Positions 1-12,065 of a DNA stretch of 64,000 nt are shown piece by piece; the stretch's first letter is position 1; every line of letters starts with the position of its first letter. The notes below the pieces were generated by a model. The model made no database searches, had not been told where the DNA came from, and was given only the letters and a program-made list of their open reading frames with translations. A program made the translations under genes and the position numbers. This DNA is from Gammaproteobacteria bacterium (GTDB lineage Bacteria; Pseudomonadota; Gammaproteobacteria; Steroidobacterales; Steroidobacteraceae), in contig JADZCS010000227.1 of assembly GCA_020851435.1 (NCBI GenBank), forward strand, positions 1 to 64,000. Direction: 5' to 3'.

Positions 1-654
1 GACCGCGAGGCGCGCGCGCCGGCCTTCGGCTACGAGAACCCGCTGTCCACGCCGGTGTGGGCCGCGGTCAAGACCGGCACCAGCGTCGACATGCGCGACA
101 ACTGGTGCATCGGCTTCACGCGCCGGCACACGATCGCGGTCTGGGTCGGCAACTTCGAGGGTGACTCGATGCGCGACGTCTCCGGCGTCAGCGGCGCGGC
201 GCCGGCATGGTTCGCGCTCGTGCGCCTGCTGCAGCAGCAGGAGGGCGAAGCGCCGCCGCCACCACCCGAAGGCGTGCTCGCCTCGACCGTCGAGTTCGTG
301 CCCGCGGTGGAGCCGCGGCGCCGCGAGTGGTTCCTCGCGGGCACCGAGGTCGAGCGTGTCGCGCGCGCCGAGGATGCGGCGCGCCGGCCGCGCATCGTCG
401 CGCCCGAGCACGGGCTGGTGGTCGCGCTGGATCCGGACATTCCGCCTGCGCGGCAGCGCCTGCCGCTGCTCGCGGACAGCAGCGAGGCCGGGCTCACGTT
501 CACGGTCGACAGCCAGGTCATCGGCGCCGCGGCGGGCGGCACGACCTGGCGTCCGACGCCGGGCCGGCACCGCATCGCGCTGACCGACAAGCGCGGCGCC
601 GTGCTCGACGAAGTGGAAGTCAGCGTGCGCGGCGGCACGGCCGGCGCGCGCTGA
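1..654 (+). CDS. pbpC: Penicillin-binding protein 1C, C-terminal part
   Basis: The gene enters from the left edge, so its N-terminal glycosyltransferase domain and most of its transpeptidase domain lie outside the window. The visible part opens with the third transpeptidase motif, KTGTS (fragment residues 24-28), followed by RDNWCIGFTRRHTIAVWVG, the usual sequence after KTG in class A PBPs. A beta-rich tail of about 90 residues at the end fits the C-terminal domain specific to PBP1C. Family members polymerise and crosslink peptidoglycan in the periplasm while anchored to the inner membrane. The gene ends two bases before the stop of the convergent MFS gene. Confident for family, limited by truncation. 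Confidence 0.88.
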   Translation, partial: DREARAPAFGYENPLSTPVWAAVKTGTSVDMRDNWCIGFTRRHTIAVWVGNFEGDSMRDVSGVSGAAPAWFALVRLLQQQEGEAPPPPPEGVLASTVEFVPAVEPRRREWFLAGTEVERVARAEDAARRPRIVAPEHGLVVALDPDIPPARQRLPLLADSSEAGLTFTVDSQVIGAAAGGTTWRPTPGRHRIALTDKRGAVLDEVEVSVRGGTAGAR

Positions 655-656
655 GC

Positions 657-1979
657 TCAGCGCGCCTGCGCGGCCTGTTCCTGCGCGAAGGCCTCGCGAT
701 AGGGCCGGCGCGCCGCCAGCAGCAGCGCCGCGGCCAGCGGGCCGCTGAGCCCGACGATCCAGGCCATCGACTCGCCGACGCGCAGTTCGTCGCCGAACAC
801 CTGGTCGGTGACGAAGCCCGTCAGGAACGAGCCCAGCCCGATGCCGGCGAGGTTGACCCAGAACAGGTAGACGGCCGAGACCTGGCCTCGCAGGCGGTTG
901 GGCGTGACAGCCTGCAGCGCGACGGCCGCGGCCGCGAACGAGAAGCTCGAGCACAGCATGAAGGCGGCGAAGACCGCGAGCGCCGACCAGCCGTCGCTCG
1001 CCAGCGTCGCGGCCAGGCCGGTCGGCACGATCGCCAGTCCGCTCAGGATGCCGGGCCACAGCTCGGCATCGGCGACGCCGCGGCGGCGAAGACGGTCGGC
1101 CAGCGCGCCGCCCGCGAAGATGCCGACGCCGCCGCCGATCGCGAGCGTGAAGCCCAGCGCCGTGCCGAATTCCGCGGGCGTCAGGCCGTGCGCGCGAGAG
1201 AGATAGGGCGCCATCCAGAAGCTCATGGCGTTGAAGGCCAGCGCGAGCAGGGCGACGCCCGTGAAGTGCCTCGCGAACAGGCCGCGCCGCGCGCGCAGGA
1301 AGCGCCAGGCCTCGCCGGCCGGCGGTGCGACCAGCTGCACGTTGCCCTGCCTGGCGGGCTCGCGCAGCGTCGCGATCCACGCCGCCACGAGCAGGCCCGG
1401 CAGGCCCACCACGAAGAAGGTCACCTGCCAGGCGCTGATCGAGCCGACCAGCGGCAGCACCAGCGGCGGCGATCCCGCGAGCCGGCCGACCACGGCGCCG
1501 CCGATGATCGCCGCGAGCCCGATGCCCAGGTAGACGCCCGTGGAGTAGAAGCCCATCGCGCGTCCGCGCCTCTCGGGCGGGAAGCAGTCGACGATCATCG
1601 AGTAGGCCGCCGGCCCCAGCGCGGCCTCGCCGACGCCCACGCCCACGCGCGCGAGGAACAGCTGGCCGTAGCTGCGCGCGAGGCCACAGGCCGCGGTGGC
1701 CAGGCTCCAGGCCAGCACGGCCCAGGCGATCAGCCGCCGGCGGTCGCCGCGATCCGCGAGCCGGCCCATGGGGATGCCCACCAGCGTGTAGAACACGGCG
1801 AAGGCGAAGCCCTGCAGCAGGCCTACCTGGGTGTCGCTGAGGCCGAGGTCGGCCTTGATCGGGCCGACCAGCATGGACAGGATCTGGCGATCGACGTACG
1901 ACAGCGTGTACGCGACCGTCAGCACGCCGGTCGCATACCAGGCGTAACGCGGCGCGGGCCAGGCCTGCGGGTCGCTCAC
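657..1979 (-). CDS. MFS transporter, spinster-like
   Basis: A 440-residue major facilitator protein with about 12 hydrophobic segments. The start region reads YVDRQILSMLVGPIKADLG, followed by GRLADRGDRRR (the loop 2-3 motif) and LARVGVGVGEAALGPAAYS, the pattern of the spinster-type MFS group often found in catabolic clusters. The start is GTG, four bases downstream of the stop of the bicupin gene, so the two are probably co-transcribed and translationally linked. The substrate cannot be read from sequence; the cupin partner suggests a small organic acid or aromatic compound, which is inference. It is an inner-membrane protein and is convergent with pbpC. Confidence 0.85.
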   Translation of the reverse strand: MSDPQAWPAPRYAWYATGVLTVAYTLSYVDRQILSMLVGPIKADLGLSDTQVGLLQGFAFAVFYTLVGIPMGRLADRGDRRRLIAWAVLAWSLATAACGLARSYGQLFLARVGVGVGEAALGPAAYSMIVDCFPPERRGRAMGFYSTGVYLGIGLAAIIGGAVVGRLAGSPPLVLPLVGSISAWQVTFFVVGLPGLLVAAWIATLREPARQGNVQLVAPPAGEAWRFLRARRGLFARHFTGVALLALAFNAMSFWMAPYLSRAHGLTPAEFGTALGFTLAIGGGVGIFAGGALADRLRRRGVADAELWPGILSGLAIVPTGLAATLASDGWSALAVFAAFMLCSSFSFAAAAVALQAVTPNRLRGQVSAVYLFWVNLAGIGLGSFLTGFVTDQVFGDELRVGESMAWIVGLSGPLAAALLLAARRPYREAFAQEQAAQAR

Positions 1980-1983
1980 GCGG

Positions 1984-2829
1984 TCAGTAGCGCGGCGGCA
2001 TGGCCAGCGGCTGGCCGTAGGGCTTGAGCTCGTCCGGCAGCGCGGGCCGGTGCTCGGGGTTCCAGGTGTGTGGCTTCTTGACCGTGTCGAAGGTGTTCAC
2101 GAGCGGGCCGCCGATCGTGCGCACGAACAGGTTGTAGCCGGTGTCGGTGCCCGACGGCCCGTGGTAGACGTCCTCGCGCCACCAGGCGTAGCCGCCGCGC
2201 TTCATGCGGCCGAGGTCGGCCCACACGTACTCGCCGTCCAGCACGTAGAGTTCCTCGACCATCGGATGCGTCCACTGCGGCTTCCACATGCCGGCGGGCA
2301 CGCGGTGCGGCGGCGAGCAGTACAGGAAGGAGGTTTCCTTCGTGTACGGGTCGGTGCGCAGGTGCTTGATGGCTACGCCCCTCGCGAGTTGCGGATCGAC
2401 CAGGCCGGGATCCCAGTCCATCGCCAGCGGATCGACGTGCCGGACCAACAGCTGCTCGTCGAAGGGCTGCGCGGGATCGCCGGTCCGCGTCTCGGCCTTG
2501 CCATAGAGCATGGTCAGCAGCACGGCGCCGCGTTCGGAACGCGCGCCCTCGCGCACGAAGCCGGCCGGCAGGAAGCCGTAGCTGTGCGTGTCGTACAGCT
2601 GGCCGCCGATCTCGATCGCGCCCTCCAGCACCAGGAATTCCTCGTGCGTGCCGAGGTGCTCGGCCGCGGGCCGGGCCCAGCCGGCCGGGTAGCGCACGAC
2701 CTGCGTGCTGCTGCCGTCCACGTCGTCGTGGGACAGCATCTTGGTCGACACCTCCGGCCGCGCCAGGCCGAGGCCCGCCTGCCACGGCAGCATTTGCGAC
2801 TGGATGAAACAGATGTGGGGACGCGCCAT
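1984..2829 (-). CDS. Two-domain cupin protein (DUF4437-like)
   Basis: A protein of 281 residues starting MARPHICFIQSQ. The frame is open further upstream, but a GGAGG sequence five bases before position 2829 fixes this start. Two similar beta-barrel halves are visible: the first has PAAEHLGTHEEFLVLEGAIE and the second has WTHPMVEELYVLDGEYVWAD. Both match the histidine/glutamate pattern of cupin metal sites. Proteins of this shape are usually small-molecule binding or dioxygenase-like, but the substrate is unknown. It is the first gene of a pair with the MFS transporter and is divergent from the VOC gene. The DUF4437 assignment is from memory of the family and is less certain than the bicupin fold. 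Confidence 0.72.
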   Translation of the reverse strand: MARPHICFIQSQMLPWQAGLGLARPEVSTKMLSHDDVDGSSTQVVRYPAGWARPAAEHLGTHEEFLVLEGAIEIGGQLYDTHSYGFLPAGFVREGARSERGAVLLTMLYGKAETRTGDPAQPFDEQLLVRHVDPLAMDWDPGLVDPQLARGVAIKHLRTDPYTKETSFLYCSPPHRVPAGMWKPQWTHPMVEELYVLDGEYVWADLGRMKRGGYAWWREDVYHGPSGTDTGYNLFVRTIGGPLVNTFDTVKKPHTWNPEHRPALPDELKPYGQPLAMPPRY

Positions 2830-2894
2830 GCTAGCCTCCGTGCGTGGGCGCGCCGCGCCCTCCATGTGTGCACGGATATTGCCACGGGTGACCC

Positions 2895-3755
2895 ATGGCG
2901 GCACTGCTCGATCACGCCGGCTTCGTCGGCCGCGACATGACCAGGATGCGCGCTGCGTTCACGCGCCTGGGGTTTTCGCCCACCGAGGCGCGCGCGCTGT
3001 CGCGTCGCGAGGCGGGTCAGAGCGTCCCGCTCGGGCAGTCGAGCGCGCACATCGTGTTCGGCGATACCTACCTCGAACTCAGCGCGGTCGAGACCGACTC
3101 GCCGACGCACCACCTCGCGGGCTACGCGGGCCGCTACGAGGGCCTGCACATCCTGGCCCTGCGCGATGCGGAGCTGCAGGCCGCCCATGCCGCCGCGGCG
3201 CGCGCGGGCGCGGCACCGATGCAGATCGCGGAGGCTTCGCGCGAGGTCGACTACGGCGCCGGCAGCCGGCCGGGACTGGCACGCTTCGATTGGTTCGCGC
3301 TGCCGCAGGCCGATTCGCCCGAAGGCCTGACCTGCCTCATGCGCCACCTCACGCCCGAACTGGTGTTCCAGCCGGCCGTGCAGCGCCACGCCAACGGCGC
3401 CCTGGCGCTGGACGCGGTCTGGGTCACCAGCGCCACGCCCGAGGCCACGGCGCGGCGTTTCGCGGGCTGGGCCAACGGCCGCGTCGAGCGCAGGAGCCGG
3501 GGATTCAGCGTCGCGCTGGGACAGGACCGCGGCCGCATAGAGGTCGTCGATCCGGCGGCCTTCGCCAGCCATTTCGCCGGCGCGCAGGCGCCCGCCGAGG
3601 CTTCTTTCGCCGGCCTGACGCTGCGCGTGGCCGACCTCGCCGTCACGCGCGCGCTGCTCGAGTCGCGCGGCGTGCCCCACGGCGGTTCGCTCTCGGGCGG
3701 GCTGTGGGTGGCGGCCACGGAGGCGGCCGGCGCGGTGCTGGAGTTCGTGGCCTGA
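2895..3755 (+). CDS. VOC-family protein (glyoxalase-like, two repeats)
   Basis: A 286-residue protein beginning MAALLDHAGFVGRDMTRM. It has the layout of the glyoxalase-like type: an N-terminal half starting DHAGFVGRD, with FGDTYLELS and GRYEGLHILAL, and a C-terminal half ending GLWVAATEAAGAVLEFV. This is the beta-alpha-beta-beta-beta duplication of the vicinal oxygen chelate superfamily. The metal ligands are incomplete by eye, so an enzymatic role is not certain. It is divergent from the bicupin gene and lies 40 bases before leuS on the same strand. No substrate can be named. Confidence 0.75.
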   Translation: MAALLDHAGFVGRDMTRMRAAFTRLGFSPTEARALSRREAGQSVPLGQSSAHIVFGDTYLELSAVETDSPTHHLAGYAGRYEGLHILALRDAELQAAHAAAARAGAAPMQIAEASREVDYGAGSRPGLARFDWFALPQADSPEGLTCLMRHLTPELVFQPAVQRHANGALALDAVWVTSATPEATARRFAGWANGRVERRSRGFSVALGQDRGRIEVVDPAAFASHFAGAQAPAEASFAGLTLRVADLAVTRALLESRGVPHGGSLSGGLWVAATEAAGAVLEFVA

Positions 3756-3781
3756 ACCTGCCGGCACGGTGCCGGGTCGGT

Positions 3782-3787
3782 TATCCT
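3782..3787 (+). promoter_or_regulatory. Candidate -10 hexamer of leuS
   Basis: TATCCT, eight bases before the leuS ATG. With normal spacing, transcription would begin at or next to the start codon. No convincing -35 is visible. Inference only. Confidence 0.35.
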
Positions 3788-3789
3788 AG

Positions 3790-6381
<2,592 letters not shown>

Positions 6382-6383
6382 GC

Positions 6384-6866
6384 ATGCGCGCCCGGCTCGC
6401 ACTGCTGGCCCTGCTCGCGACGCTGGCGGCTGGCTGCGGCTTCCACCTGCAGGGCGCGGCCACGCTGCCCGAGCGCCTGCGCGTGGGCTACCTCGACGCG
6501 CCGGACCGCTACAGCGACCTGCACGATGCGCTGGCCGAGGCCTGGACGGCCTCCGGCGGCCGGCTGGTGCCGACCGCGGGCGAGGCCGCGGCCGTGCTCA
6601 GGCTGCGCCGCGACGAATCGGGCGAACGCGTGCTGTCGATCTCGGCGAGCAACACGCCGCGCGAGTACGAGGTGTACTACACGGTGGAGTATTCGGTCAG
6701 CGTGGCCGGCAAGGAAGTGCTGCCGCCGCAGGTGCTGACGCTGACGCGCAGCTACAGCTACGACGAGACGGCCGTGCTCGCCAAGGAGCACGAGGAGCGC
6801 CAGATCCGCGAGGCGATGGCCCGCGAACTCGCGGCCCTCATGATGCGCCGGCTCGCGGCGCTCTGA
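6384..6866 (+). CDS. lptE: LPS-assembly lipoprotein LptE
   Basis: A 160-residue lipoprotein with a classic signal peptide and lipobox LAAGC; Cys18 would be lipidated. The mature protein begins GFHLQGAATLPERLR, the expected LptE start. It then has the family pattern of YEVYYTVEYSVSVAGKEV and a Tyr-rich SYSYDETAVLAKEHEE segment before a helical C-terminus. LptE plugs and assembles the LptD barrel in the outer membrane for lipopolysaccharide export. It starts two bases after the leuS stop. In most relatives holA follows directly; here the next genes are unrelated and holA is about 15 kb away. Confidence 0.95.
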   Translation: MRARLALLALLATLAAGCGFHLQGAATLPERLRVGYLDAPDRYSDLHDALAEAWTASGGRLVPTAGEAAAVLRLRRDESGERVLSISASNTPREYEVYYTVEYSVSVAGKEVLPPQVLTLTRSYSYDETAVLAKEHEERQIREAMARELAALMMRRLAAL

Positions 6867-6874
6867 GCGCCGGC

Positions 6875-7327
6875 ATGCGCCTGCTCGACGAGCCCGCGCT
6901 GCGCAGTGCCCTGGTCGCACTGCTCGGGCGCTACGGCCTGACGATCGAGTGGGTCGGCGACGGCCAGTCGATCCGCGGCTCCTACCACGGCGAGCCCGAG
7001 GCCGGCCTGCTGCAGAGCACGCTCTACCTGCGCCACGACACGCCCCTGCACTCGGCGCTGCACGAGGCCTGCCACTTCATCTGCATGGACCCGGCGCGTC
7101 GCGCCGCGCTCGACACCGATGCCGGCGGCGACTTCGCCGAGGAGGACGCGGTCTGCTACCTGCAGATCCTGCTGGCCGGCGAGCTCGGCGTCAGCCGCGC
7201 CGACGCCTGCGCCGACATGGACGAGTGGGGCTATACCTTCAGGCTGGGTTCCGCCGGCAAGTGGTTCGAGGCGGATGCCGCCGATGCCCGCGCCTGGCTC
7301 GTCAACCGCGGGCTGGCCGCCGCATAA
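6875..7327 (+). CDS. Small HExxH protein, putative minimal zincin
   Basis: A 150-residue protein eight bases after lptE, so probably in the same transcript. I do not recognise a named family. It carries HEACH at residues 63-67, a perfect HExxH zinc-protease motif in a hydrophobic helix ([13 protein letters not shown]). About 22 residues later [15 protein letters not shown] offers Glu89 or Glu90 as a third ligand in a second helix. This helix pair is what IrrE-like and other minimal gluzincins show, but no signal peptide or further domain is present. Active peptidase, inactive scaffold and a chance motif all remain possible. Base composition matches the housekeeping neighbours, so it does not look recently acquired. 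Confidence 0.75.
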   Translation: MRLLDEPALRSALVALLGRYGLTIEWVGDGQSIRGSYHGEPEAGLLQSTLYLRHDTPLHSALHEACHFICMDPARRAALDTDAGGDFAEEDAVCYLQILLAGELGVSRADACADMDEWGYTFRLGSAGKWFEADAADARAWLVNRGLAAA

Positions 7328-7370
7328 GCGGGTCCTTGAGCCGGCGCCCACCTCGGGCCACACTGCGCGC

Positions 7371-8738
<1,368 letters not shown>

Positions 8739-8784
8739 GGCGGGGAGCGGTTCGGTAGAGGTTCAATTTCGGGACAGATAGCCG

Positions 8785-8804
8785 ATTCGTAGGTGTATAC
8801 GAAT
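8785..8804. repeat. Short inverted repeat at the edge of the AT-richer block
   Basis: Perfect 7-base arms ATTCGTA (8785-8791) and TACGAAT (8798-8804) separated by six bases. It lies in the 94-base gap between sdaA and the convergent gene below, where base composition drops. It could be a weak terminator, an operator or a remnant of an integration boundary. No T tract follows. Confidence 0.4.
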
Positions 8805-8832
8805 TGGTGGTCAATGACGACTGCGTGACCAT

Positions 8833-9453
8833 CTACCGACTTTCCTCAGCAGCGCCTTCGTTGTCGTTTTCTGCGGACGGAGGCGCGTACAGACGGGCGG
8901 GGCGCGGTGACTCGACTGGCAGTAGATCGCGCTCAAGCACGATTATGCCGACGTCCTCCCGCCGCCGGTTCGGCGGATACGGACCCGGCACCGTGAAGAC
9001 TCCCATCACCGGGGTGAACGGGTAATAGAGCGTTACTCCGGTCGGTGCGCGCGGAAGTTTGCCCGAGCCTTCAACGATTGTGATTGTGTCACCGAGGCAC
9101 GCCTGGCACAGCGCGGCGTCTACCGTCGCTGCAAGCACTGCGCGACGATCGGACCAGCGAACCGCTCCATAGACAAGCACCGTTCGTCCGTCGTATTCAG
9201 ATGGATGTGCGATCAGCCTCGACAGTGACGGTGAGCAGATTTCCTGCATCTGAATCCTGTCGGGATTCCAGAACGGCCACTCAACCTCCACGCACCCCAT
9301 GTCGTTGAACCGATACGCAGCATCACGTTGCCTGGTCTCGATGACCGCCCATACCGCAGCGACCAGGAACAACAACACCGCAAGACCCGCCATCACGTTG
9401 CGACGCAACGGAACGGCTGTTTCATCCGAGTCCACATTGCCAGTTTTCAGCAC
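8833..9453 (-). CDS. Unrecognised signal-anchored protein with conserved cysteines (paralogue A)
   Basis: About 206 residues from the GTG at 9453; ATGs at 9393 and 9507 are alternatives and none has a good ribosome site. After a basic stretch, MAGLAVLLFLVAAVWAVIE is a signal anchor or signal peptide. The outer domain has EICSPSLSRLIAHPSEYDGR, then YGAVRWSDRRAVLAA and a CQAC motif, ending in DVGIIVLERDLLP. The same pattern recurs in the divergent gene at 9664-10077, so the two are paralogues. The LxRLIxxPxEYxGR segment resembles a widespread small module of unknown function that I know only by pattern. Composition is AT-richer than the flanks. Function unknown. Confidence 0.6.
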   Translation of the reverse strand: MLKTGNVDSDETAVPLRRNVMAGLAVLLFLVAAVWAVIETRQRDAAYRFNDMGCVEVEWPFWNPDRIQMQEICSPSLSRLIAHPSEYDGRTVLVYGAVRWSDRRAVLAATVDAALCQACLGDTITIVEGSGKLPRAPTGVTLYYPFTPVMGVFTVPGPYPPNRRREDVGIIVLERDLLPVESPRPARLYAPPSAENDNEGAAEESR

Positions 9454-9663
9454 GTTGGATGTCCCGCGGCAGCTACCGGTGGAGATGGTCCGTAACGATA
9501 GCGGCATACTCCAGCCGGTATCGCCATGTACACTGCGACCAGACAGTCTGCTCTGGTAGCGGGCCATCCGCAGTGCTGAGTTCAGTAGAGATGCTTGTGA
9601 AGTCTAGCGAATTCCGCGCTCTCTCAACAATCATGGGCATATTGACACTGCTCGCCGCCGCCG

Positions 9664-10077
9664 GTGCGGGAAGAGAATCGCATCGATCAGCGGGAAGTAT
9701 GCACACCCTCGCTTCCTCGCCTGTTGGCGAACCCAGCGGAGTACGAGGGGCGGTTCCTCTGGGTCGTCGGGTCGGTCGCTTGGTCAGAGCGCGAGGCATT
9801 CCTGGCGACCAGCACTGATCTTGCCCTTTGCCCGGAATGTGCCACCAATGTCATCCGCCTTGCGAATGGTCCGTCCCGACTGCCGCCCGCTGGCGAAGGT
9901 GTTGTGCGCTACCATCCACTGGCGTATGTGGCGGGTAGGTTTCGGCTGGATAGAGCAGGAGCGGGGGAGCCGAAGCTTGAGGTCGGTGTGATTGAATTGG
10001 AGCGGGACGTTCACCTCCTGCCTGCACTACCGAATGCACAACCCTATGTATCGCAACGCGGATCAGAGGGCCCCTGA
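9664..10077 (+). CDS. Paralogue B of the cysteine-containing protein, possibly frameshifted
   Basis: From the GTG at 9664 this encodes 137 residues: REVCTPSLPRLLANPAEYEG, then VGSVAWSEREAFLA, CPEC, and EVGVIELERDVHLLP. These align one-to-one with paralogue A, including all three cysteines. What is missing is the membrane leader. A suitable leader, starting MLVKSSEFRALSTIMG and followed by a hydrophobic run, is encoded just upstream in another frame from the ATG at 9591 and runs into this frame near 9660-9670. The frame itself has a TGA at 9643. Either a one-base frameshift broke the gene, or the read carries an error, or the short GTG form is expressed without a leader. The pair is head to head. 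Confidence 0.5.
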   Translation: MREENRIDQREVCTPSLPRLLANPAEYEGRFLWVVGSVAWSEREAFLATSTDLALCPECATNVIRLANGPSRLPPAGEGVVRYHPLAYVAGRFRLDRAGAGEPKLEVGVIELERDVHLLPALPNAQPYVSQRGSEGP

Positions 10078-10147
10078 GCGTGACCCAAGCGTAGGTTGAG
10101 TGGGGTCCCGAGAATTTGGGGCGCACCGGGGCGATTCGCGAATGCGA

Positions 10148-10591
10148 TCAGAATAGTGTGGCGACCCCGACCGCCAGTACGAACGTCGATACACCAATCC
10201 AGAATCGCACGAATGCCCGGCGGCTGATGCGCGCTCCCGACAGGAGTTGAAGCCAGTAGCCGTCATAGGTGTTTCTTCCGGCCAGTCGCGCCAGCGCGAG
10301 AGTCAACGGCAACGACAGGAAGGCAAAGAGACCGATGAGCAGAAACGTCCACTTGCCAGGATTCGCGGGCTCAACGATCGACGACAACAGATAGCTGGCA
10401 AGTGGTGCCGCTACCAAAATCGCGCCAAAGATTGCGAAGATGACCTTCGGCCAAAGGGTGTTACCCGCTGTAGCGGATCGCGGCGATTCTCGATCCTGGC
10501 CAGACCATAATGCGCGGAACCCCTGAATAACCAGCCCAAGCGCAATCATCGCGATCGCAGCGGCCAGAAAGTTAGCAATCTCTATTGCCAT
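10148..10591 (-). CDS. Unrecognised small membrane protein
   Basis: 147 residues from the ATG at 10591; the frame is open to an ATG at 10639, but that extension is less hydrophobic and neither start has a clear ribosome site. Four hydrophobic segments are visible: NFLAAAIAMIALGLVIQG, VIFAIFGAILVAAPLASYLL, WTFLLIGLFAFLSLPLTLAL and FWIGVSTFVLAVGVATLF. A basic loop (GARISRRAFVR) precedes the last one. No enzyme motif is present. It lies between paralogue B (convergent) and another membrane protein gene on the same strand. Composition is AT-rich relative to the genome. Family and function unknown. Confidence 0.55.
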   Translation of the reverse strand: MAIEIANFLAAAIAMIALGLVIQGFRALWSGQDRESPRSATAGNTLWPKVIFAIFGAILVAAPLASYLLSSIVEPANPGKWTFLLIGLFAFLSLPLTLALARLAGRNTYDGYWLQLLSGARISRRAFVRFWIGVSTFVLAVGVATLF

Positions 10592-10674
10592 ATCAGCGCT
10601 GTTACGAAAGATGCTCGGGTTGACTCGCTGCTGCCCCATTCAACGGGCGCCGGGGCTCTGTGCAAGCCGCTTCC

Positions 10675-11439
10675 TCAGGGAACGAGCCTCACCTGCAATT
10701 CTGCCAGTCGATCTTCGAGCATGTGTTCGGTTGGATCGCGGAACTCGAGTGAGAAGAACCGGCCATCCACCAGCCATACCTTGCCGTCGTTTCTGGCTCC
10801 CTGCGCCGTGGTCAGGCTGAACTCAGCCAGCACCCTTTCGCCCTCGGCACCGCTGAGGCGCAGCGAGCTGTCGATTACTGGCTTTCCGTCCTTCATTTCG
10901 TAGACGTTCACTTCTCGGCCGCCATCCAACCGCTGGACCAGATTGATTCGCGCTATCCGTTCGCTTAAATTGCCTGCGCGTTCGGCATCGAGCTGCGCGA
11001 TCACCCCGTCCAGAATCTTCCTCTCCAGCGGTTTGAAGCCGGGTGTTCCCTTCCGGAAGAACGCAGTGAGTGACCGAAAGGCATCCATGGCCAACGCCCC
11101 GCGCCCGCGAGACCAACGCCGGCTCCGACGGCTCAACGGTTGTCCGATCGCGTAGTCCAGGAACACTCCCCAGTAGTAGCCGCCCCAAAGGCACATCGGG
11201 AGATAGTAAAACACCACGCCTGCCGCATTTGCCCAGTATTTCGGATCCTGCGGTCCCCGACCAGAGAAGTGAAGCGAAATCGCGCTGAGTCCCACCCACA
11301 CTACTGGTGCGAACCAGGTCACACCCGCGCTGACCGCTGACCCTCGATTCCGCCAAACGCCGCGCTTGCGAAATAGCCATAGTGTCCAGCCAATGAATGC
11401 GGACCACGCTATCACCCAGAGTACCGCCCACGCGCTCAT
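10675..11439 (-). CDS. Unrecognised membrane protein with cytoplasmic C-terminal domain
   Basis: 254 residues. The N-terminal third holds three probable membrane segments (MSAWAVLWVIAWSAFIGWTL, SAGVTWFAPVVWVGLSAISL, and ANAAGVVFYYLPMCLWGGYY). A highly basic stretch around SRRSRRWSRGRG follows, then a soluble domain of about 140 residues with alternating charged beta-like segments ending LEDRLAELQVRLVP. I do not recognise the domain. It is the probable upstream partner of the membrane protein at 10148-10591, with an 83-base gap. On the opposite strand an open frame begins over its 5' end. Confidence 0.55.
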   Translation of the reverse strand: MSAWAVLWVIAWSAFIGWTLWLFRKRGVWRNRGSAVSAGVTWFAPVVWVGLSAISLHFSGRGPQDPKYWANAAGVVFYYLPMCLWGGYYWGVFLDYAIGQPLSRRSRRWSRGRGALAMDAFRSLTAFFRKGTPGFKPLERKILDGVIAQLDAERAGNLSERIARINLVQRLDGGREVNVYEMKDGKPVIDSSLRLSGAEGERVLAEFSLTTAQGARNDGKVWLVDGRFFSLEFRDPTEHMLEDRLAELQVRLVP

Positions 11440-11649
11440 CTCACTGCAGCCTCAAGGCCCGGGGCGTTCGCGATTCGTGGTTCTCTGCTGCTATTCATCG
11501 CGCATCTAGTAATAGACTACGAAGGTACGGCAATAATTTCGGACGCGGTGCCCCAACCACTAGCACCTATTGCTCCTGCATCGTATGAAGAACTGAGCCT
11601 GCACATGCAGCGGCAAGACTTCTTTTGGCTGCGTCGCGGGGCGACATAG
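11383..11649 (+). other. Open reading frame without a normal start, coupled to the next gene
   Basis: Between stop codons at 11382 and 11647 this frame is open for 88 codons. Its second half reads like protein: a hydrophobic run LLLFIAHLVIDYEGTAIISD, then SYEELSLHMQRQDFFWLRRG. Its stop TAG (11647-11649) shares its last base with the GTG at 11649 of the next gene, a typical coupled junction. There is no ATG, GTG or TTG at a sensible place; only CTG or ATT codons near 11473-11485. It may be the 3' remnant of a gene whose start was lost, or chance. Confidence 0.3.
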
Positions 11650-12065
11650 TGCTCGATACTCTGCAGCGGACATGCGTTTTTTCGTCTCTATTGCTCGAAA
11701 GAATGTTTCGGGCGATCTCCGACGACGGTTTCTCGAAGTGGAAGGCAGGTGTCGTAACTATCGGAACAGAAGCGCTTCTAGTACTTGTTTCGGCCGCAAC
11801 TGTATCGGTAACGTTTGGATCAAGGCTCTACCTTCCGCGGTCAGAGCCGCAACGAGTCATTGTCGCCATAGCGATCGTCGCGACCCTGCTAGCGCTAAAT
11901 TGGCAGAGTGAACGACGTTGGGTCCTGAGATGTCAGGTGGAGTTGGATGGCTGGTCCTCGAAAAGAAGGCGCCTCAGGACTGTAGTGCTTCTGACGGCAA
12001 TCGCGGCAACTGTGGTAGCGGCGGGAATCTCTGCCAAGATCGTATCGCAGGAGTTCGGGCCATAA
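11649..12065 (+). CDS. Unrecognised small membrane protein
   Basis: 138 residues from the GTG at 11649, chosen because it overlaps the stop of the preceding open frame; TTG 11625 and ATG 11703 are in the same frame, and the ATG gives a tidier N-terminus, MFRAISDDGFSKWKAG. Three hydrophobic segments follow: TEALLVLVSAATVSVTFGS, VIVAIAIVATLLAL and VVLLTAIAATVVAAGISA, the last two separated by a basic loop (SSKRRRLR). No known motif. Codon use is AT-rich as in the rest of this block. Possibly a two- or three-pass inner-membrane protein; function unknown. Confidence 0.45.
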   Translation: MLDTLQRTCVFSSLLLERMFRAISDDGFSKWKAGVVTIGTEALLVLVSAATVSVTFGSRLYLPRSEPQRVIVAIAIVATLLALNWQSERRWVLRCQVELDGWSSKRRRLRTVVLLTAIAATVVAAGISAKIVSQEFGP

